From contig WNEB01000067.1 of assembly GCA_009914575.1 (NCBI GenBank), positions 1 to 7,498 on the forward strand: a DNA stretch of 7,498 nucleotides. The letters run 5' to 3'. Both the position numbers and the translations under genes were made by a program. The notes under the pieces were generated by a model. It had not been told where the DNA came from. It saw only the letters and a program-made list of their open reading frames with translations, and did no database searches. This document shows positions 5,316 through 7,498 of this stretch, piece after piece (position 1 is the first letter of the stretch; every line of letters begins with the position of its first letter). Source of the stretch: Burkholderia gladioli (GTDB lineage Bacteria > Pseudomonadota > Gammaproteobacteria > Burkholderiales > Burkholderiaceae).

Positions 5316-6238
5316 GCGCCAGCCTCCCCGCTTTGCTCGATCTGACCGATCGCGATGCGCACGGCCTTGCGCACTTCCGGATCGGCGTCGTCTAGCGCGG
5401 CGCGCAGTGCGTCGAGCGCAGCCGGGTCGCGCAGTTCGCTGAGCGCGAGCGCGAGCGCGGTCTCCTTGCGCAGGTTGCTGATGGCGTGCCCGAGCAGCGC
5501 GGCGATTTTCGGACCGGACGCGCGTTCGCCGATCAGCCCGAGCGCGCAGGTCGCGCGCAGCCGTACCTGCCAGTACGCATCGTCGAGCGCCTGCTCCGGT
5601 GCGGCCACGGCGGCCTTCGCGCGCAGCCGGCCGAGCGTGGTGGCGGTCGCTTCGCGCACCTGCCAGGCTTCGTCGCCGAGCGCGGCGAGCCGCGGCACTG
5701 CCCGCGCATCCTTGAGCCAGCCGAGCACGGCCACCGCTTCGAGCCGCACGCCCGCATCGCTGGAATCGAGCGCGGCCAGCGCGGGCTGCCACGCGTCGGC
5801 GTACCGCAATTCGCGCAGGCCGCGCAGCACCGCGCGCACCACGAACGGCTCGGGGCGCTCGGCCCAGCGGCGAAGCGTGGCGCCCGAGGCGGGCTCCTTC
5901 AGTTCGGACAGGCTTTGCGCGGCGGCCTCGCGCACGCCGTCGTCGGCGTCGAGCAGCGCGGCGCACAGCGCGTCCACGGCGTCGGGCTGCTCCCAGGCAG
6001 CCAGCGCGAGCGCGGCCTCGCGGCGCACGTCGGCAGCCGGATCGGCGGCCAGCGTGGCGACGAACACCGGCACCAGTTCGGAATCCTTCAGATCGGCAAG
6101 TTCGAACGTCGCGATGCGGCGCACGGCGGCGTCGGCATCGGTCAGTCGCGCGAGCAGCGGCAGCGCGTCGGGATCGACGGCCGCGAGGTCGAGCAGCGCC
6201 GGCAATTCGGGCAGGGCAGGCGGGGAAAGGGCGGTCAT
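5312..6238 (-). CDS. HEAT-repeat (PBS-lyase-like) scaffold protein
   Basis: 308 aa, no signal peptide, no membrane segment. It is built from about nine tandem helical repeats. The conserved V/L-R pair recurs near residues 39, 71, 102, 134, 164, 194, 225, 256 and 289, a period of 30-33, each inside a pattern such as DADPEVRKAVRIAIGQI. Such short HEAT-like repeats, named for phycocyanobilin lyase subunits, form curved solenoids that bind other proteins or help attach cofactors. No catalytic site is visible. Cysteines are at 92 and 231. A weak GAGAG (6247-6251) precedes the ATG. It lies 59 bases after the broken ABC ATPase gene and overlaps the DUF971 gene. A natural reading is a binding or maturation partner for DUF971 or for the former transporter (inference). 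Confidence 0.88.
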   Translation of the reverse strand: MTALSPPALPELPALLDLAAVDPDALPLLARLTDADAAVRRIATFELADLKDSELVPVFVATLAADPAADVRREAALALAAWEQPDAVDALCAALLDADDGVREAAAQSLSELKEPASGATLRRWAERPEPFVVRAVLRGLRELRYADAWQPALAALDSSDAGVRLEAVAVLGWLKDARAVPRLAALGDEAWQVREATATTLGRLRAKAAVAAPEQALDDAYWQVRLRATCALGLIGERASGPKIAALLGHAISNLRKETALALALSELRDPAALDALRAALDDADPEVRKAVRIAIGQIEQSGEAGA

Positions 6239-6297
6239 CTATCGGTCTCTCGGGACGGATCGGGAAAAAGAAAAGCGAAACGCTGCGTGAAGGCGGC

Positions 6298-7117
6298 TCA
6301 GGCCGCTTCGCGCAGCAGGGCGATGCAGCGCCGCTTCAGGTCGACGAAGACGGGATCGGTGGTGCTGTCGTCGCTTCGTGGGCGCGCGAGCGGCACCGGC
6401 AGGTCGGCGACGATGCGCGCCGGCCGCGCCGACAGCATCACGATCCGGCCGCCGAGGAACAGCGCCTCGTCGATGTCGTGCGTGACGAACACCACGGTGG
6501 TGCGCACCTGCGCCCAGACGTCGAGCAGCAGCGTCTGCATCATGCGGCGGGTTTGCGCGTCGAGCGCGCCGAACGGCTCGTCCATCAGCAGCACGCGCGG
6601 TCGGTTCATCAGTACGCGCGCGATTTCGACGCGCTGCTGCATGCCGCCCGACAGCTCGGCCGGGTAGTGCGACTGATAGCCCGGTCAGGCCCGCCAGCGC
6701 AAGCATCTCGGCCGCGTCGCGGCGGCGCGCCTCGGCCGACACGCCGCGCATCTTCGGACCTAACGCCACGTTGTCGAGCACGCGCTTCCACGGAAACAGC
6801 GTGTGCTGCTGAAACACCAGGCCGCGCTCGGGCGAGGGCGCGTCGACGCGCGCGCCATCCACCTCCACCGCGCCGTGCGCGCCACGCACGTGGCCGGCGA
6901 TCGCGCCTAGCAGCGTGGATTTCCCGCAGCCCGACGGCCCGAGCACGCAGACGAATTCGCCGGGCGCTATGTTGAGGTCGAGTGCGTCGATGGCGGCCAC
7001 GCGCGCTTGCGGCGGGCCGATCTCGACGGTCAGGCCGCGCACGTCGATGCGGCCGGCGGCGGGCGCGGCGGCGTCGAACGCGGCGCTGGCGGCGGAAACG
7101 GGCAGCGCGGCGTTCAT
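6298..7117 (-). pseudogene. ABC transporter ATPase, SsuB/TauB-like, frameshifted
   Basis: Nitrate/sulfonate/taurine-type import ATPase split over two frames. The first part (146 aa from the ATG at 7117, with GGAGG at 7124-7128) holds Walker A, GPSGCGKST (60-68), and the Q-loop, VFQQHTLFPW (101-110). It runs through LALAGLTG and then loses frame. The other frame continues with [12 protein letters not shown], the signature LSGGMQQR, Walker B VLLMDEP, the D-loop FGALD and the H-loop VFVTHD, ending at the TGA at 6298-6300. Removing one base near 6679 joins the halves into about 272 aa, the normal family length. As it stands, the product would lack the signature, Walker B and H-loop, so it should be dead. 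A sequencing error is possible, but the neighbouring permease is also broken. Substrate is unknown; sulfonate or taurine would fit the setting, by family only. Confidence 0.88.
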
Positions 7118-7220
7118 CGCAGGCCTCCGCGCTTGGCGATACCACGGCGCCGAGCCGCTTGACGAGCAGGCTGCTGCCCATGCCGAGCACGCCGATCAGG
7201 CCCATCCCGAGAGCTATTGT
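7115..7220 (-). pseudogene. ABC permease 3' stub, cut by IS and frameshifted
   Basis: The reading TIALGMGLIGVLGMGSSLLVKRLG (about 7220-7149, given here in full as the key motif is GLIGVLG) is the last transmembrane end of a SsuC/TauC-like permease. In that frame no stop follows. Another frame ends RGIAKRGGLR at a TGA that would overlap the ATPase start as ATGA (7114-7117). One extra base near 7150 would join the two, so a one-base deletion is likely. Everything upstream is replaced by the insertion sequence. The assignment rests on a short match plus operon logic. Confidence 0.6.
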
Positions 7221-7498
7221 CGAATCTGGTGTACGGCGGTCGAGACGGGAATTTGAGAAGGCGGTGGCGGTTTAGCTGAGAATGTTGCTTGTCATGAGCA
7301 CAACCAGCGAACCCTGAGTGATCCGAAAACCAGCCACCATGAAGAAGACTACGAAAAAAGCGACCAGCAGTAAAGCAGAAACGAAGAGCGTGCTCGACGA
7401 GCTGATCCAACAGGGCGCGCGGCAGATTATTCAGCAGGCAGTCGAAGCGGAGCTTGCAACGATGCTCGAGCAGTACAGCAATGTGAAGTCGCTCGACG
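7212..7498 (+). mobile_element. IS256-family insertion sequence, left end, partial
   Basis: From about 7210 the sequence changes: GC falls, permease homology stops, and an IS256-type transposase begins at 7339. The left terminus should lie within about 7205-7230, but I cannot fix the terminal inverted repeat without the right end, which is outside the window. The stretch 7221-7338 holds no other gene. The element sits inside the permease gene and reads away from it. Confidence 0.75.
7339..7498 (+). CDS. IS256-family (Mutator-type) transposase, N-terminal fragment
   Basis: The first 53 residues of a transposase that runs off the window end. After a Lys/Thr-rich start (MKKTTKKATSSKAETKS), the block LDELIQQGARQIIQQAVEAE (19-38) followed by LATMLEQYSN is the characteristic start of IS256-family DDE transposases, where the motif is usually close to LDELIREGARKMLQ-A-EAEV. 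The catalytic DDE residues lie beyond the window. There is no strong ribosome site before the ATG at 7339; an in-frame GTG at 7318 is an alternative start. AAA, AAG and AGC/AGT codons differ from the extremely GC-rich neighbours, consistent with acquired DNA. Whether the full gene is intact cannot be told. Confidence 0.88.
   Translation, partial: MKKTTKKATSSKAETKSVLDELIQQGARQIIQQAVEAELATMLEQYSNVKSLD

Noticed and set aside
5355..6667. Long plus-strand frames opposite the HEAT and ATPase genes
   Set aside because: Ser/Ala/Arg-rich translations without motifs. The minus strand shows regular HEAT repeats and ABC motifs.
1..7498. CRISPR array, tRNA or rRNA genes
   Set aside because: I saw no regularly spaced repeats, no tRNA cloverleaf with a conserved T-arm, and no rRNA-like segment on either strand.

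Overview
The window is very GC-rich, with dense codon use typical of a high-GC betaproteobacterium. Burkholderia is the best guess (inference from composition, protein style and gene order; no search was possible). Its centre is a family 2A encapsulin locus: a SrpI-like HK97-fold shell protein followed by a cysteine desulfurase whose long disordered N-terminus is the expected cargo-loading region. This is a protein nanocompartment devoted to sulfur. The type is known and not wholly new, but it is the most exciting content here.

Layout. 1-260: no gene; a nested inverted repeat (41-101), then a leader with a candidate promoter and two hairpins. 261-1949 (+): three-gene unit of single-domain rhodanese, EpsC-type serine O-acetyltransferase and a small XRE-type regulator, closed by a GC-rich hairpin at 1962-1981. 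1985-2100: a candidate sigma-70 promoter and a 12-base element shared, with one mismatch, with the leader of the first unit. 2101-4936 (+): shell gene and cargo desulfurase gene, overlapping by 26 bp. 4949-5016: hairpins between convergent units, a likely two-way terminator. 5022-6238 (-): DUF971 protein and HEAT-repeat protein, joined by an ATGA overlap. 6298-7117 (-): SsuB/TauB-like ABC ATPase broken by a one-base frameshift. About 7115-7220 (-): 3' stub of the matching permease gene, also frameshifted. About 7210 to the window end: left end of an IS256-family (Mutator-type) insertion sequence whose transposase starts at 7339 and runs off the window.

How the parts fit. The acetyltransferase makes O-acetylserine for cysteine synthesis. 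The encapsulated desulfurase takes sulfur from cysteine, forming a persulfide on its only cysteine. The rhodanese can move sulfane sulfur. The XRE protein is a plausible local regulator. As I recall from work on family 2A encapsulins, such shells are linked to sulfur starvation responses and to sequestering elemental sulfur. The convergent cluster encodes a transporter of the sulfonate/taurine/nitrate type plus a DUF971 protein, a domain also found in Fe-S carrier proteins. It may share the sulfur theme, but its transport part is decaying and interrupted by an IS.
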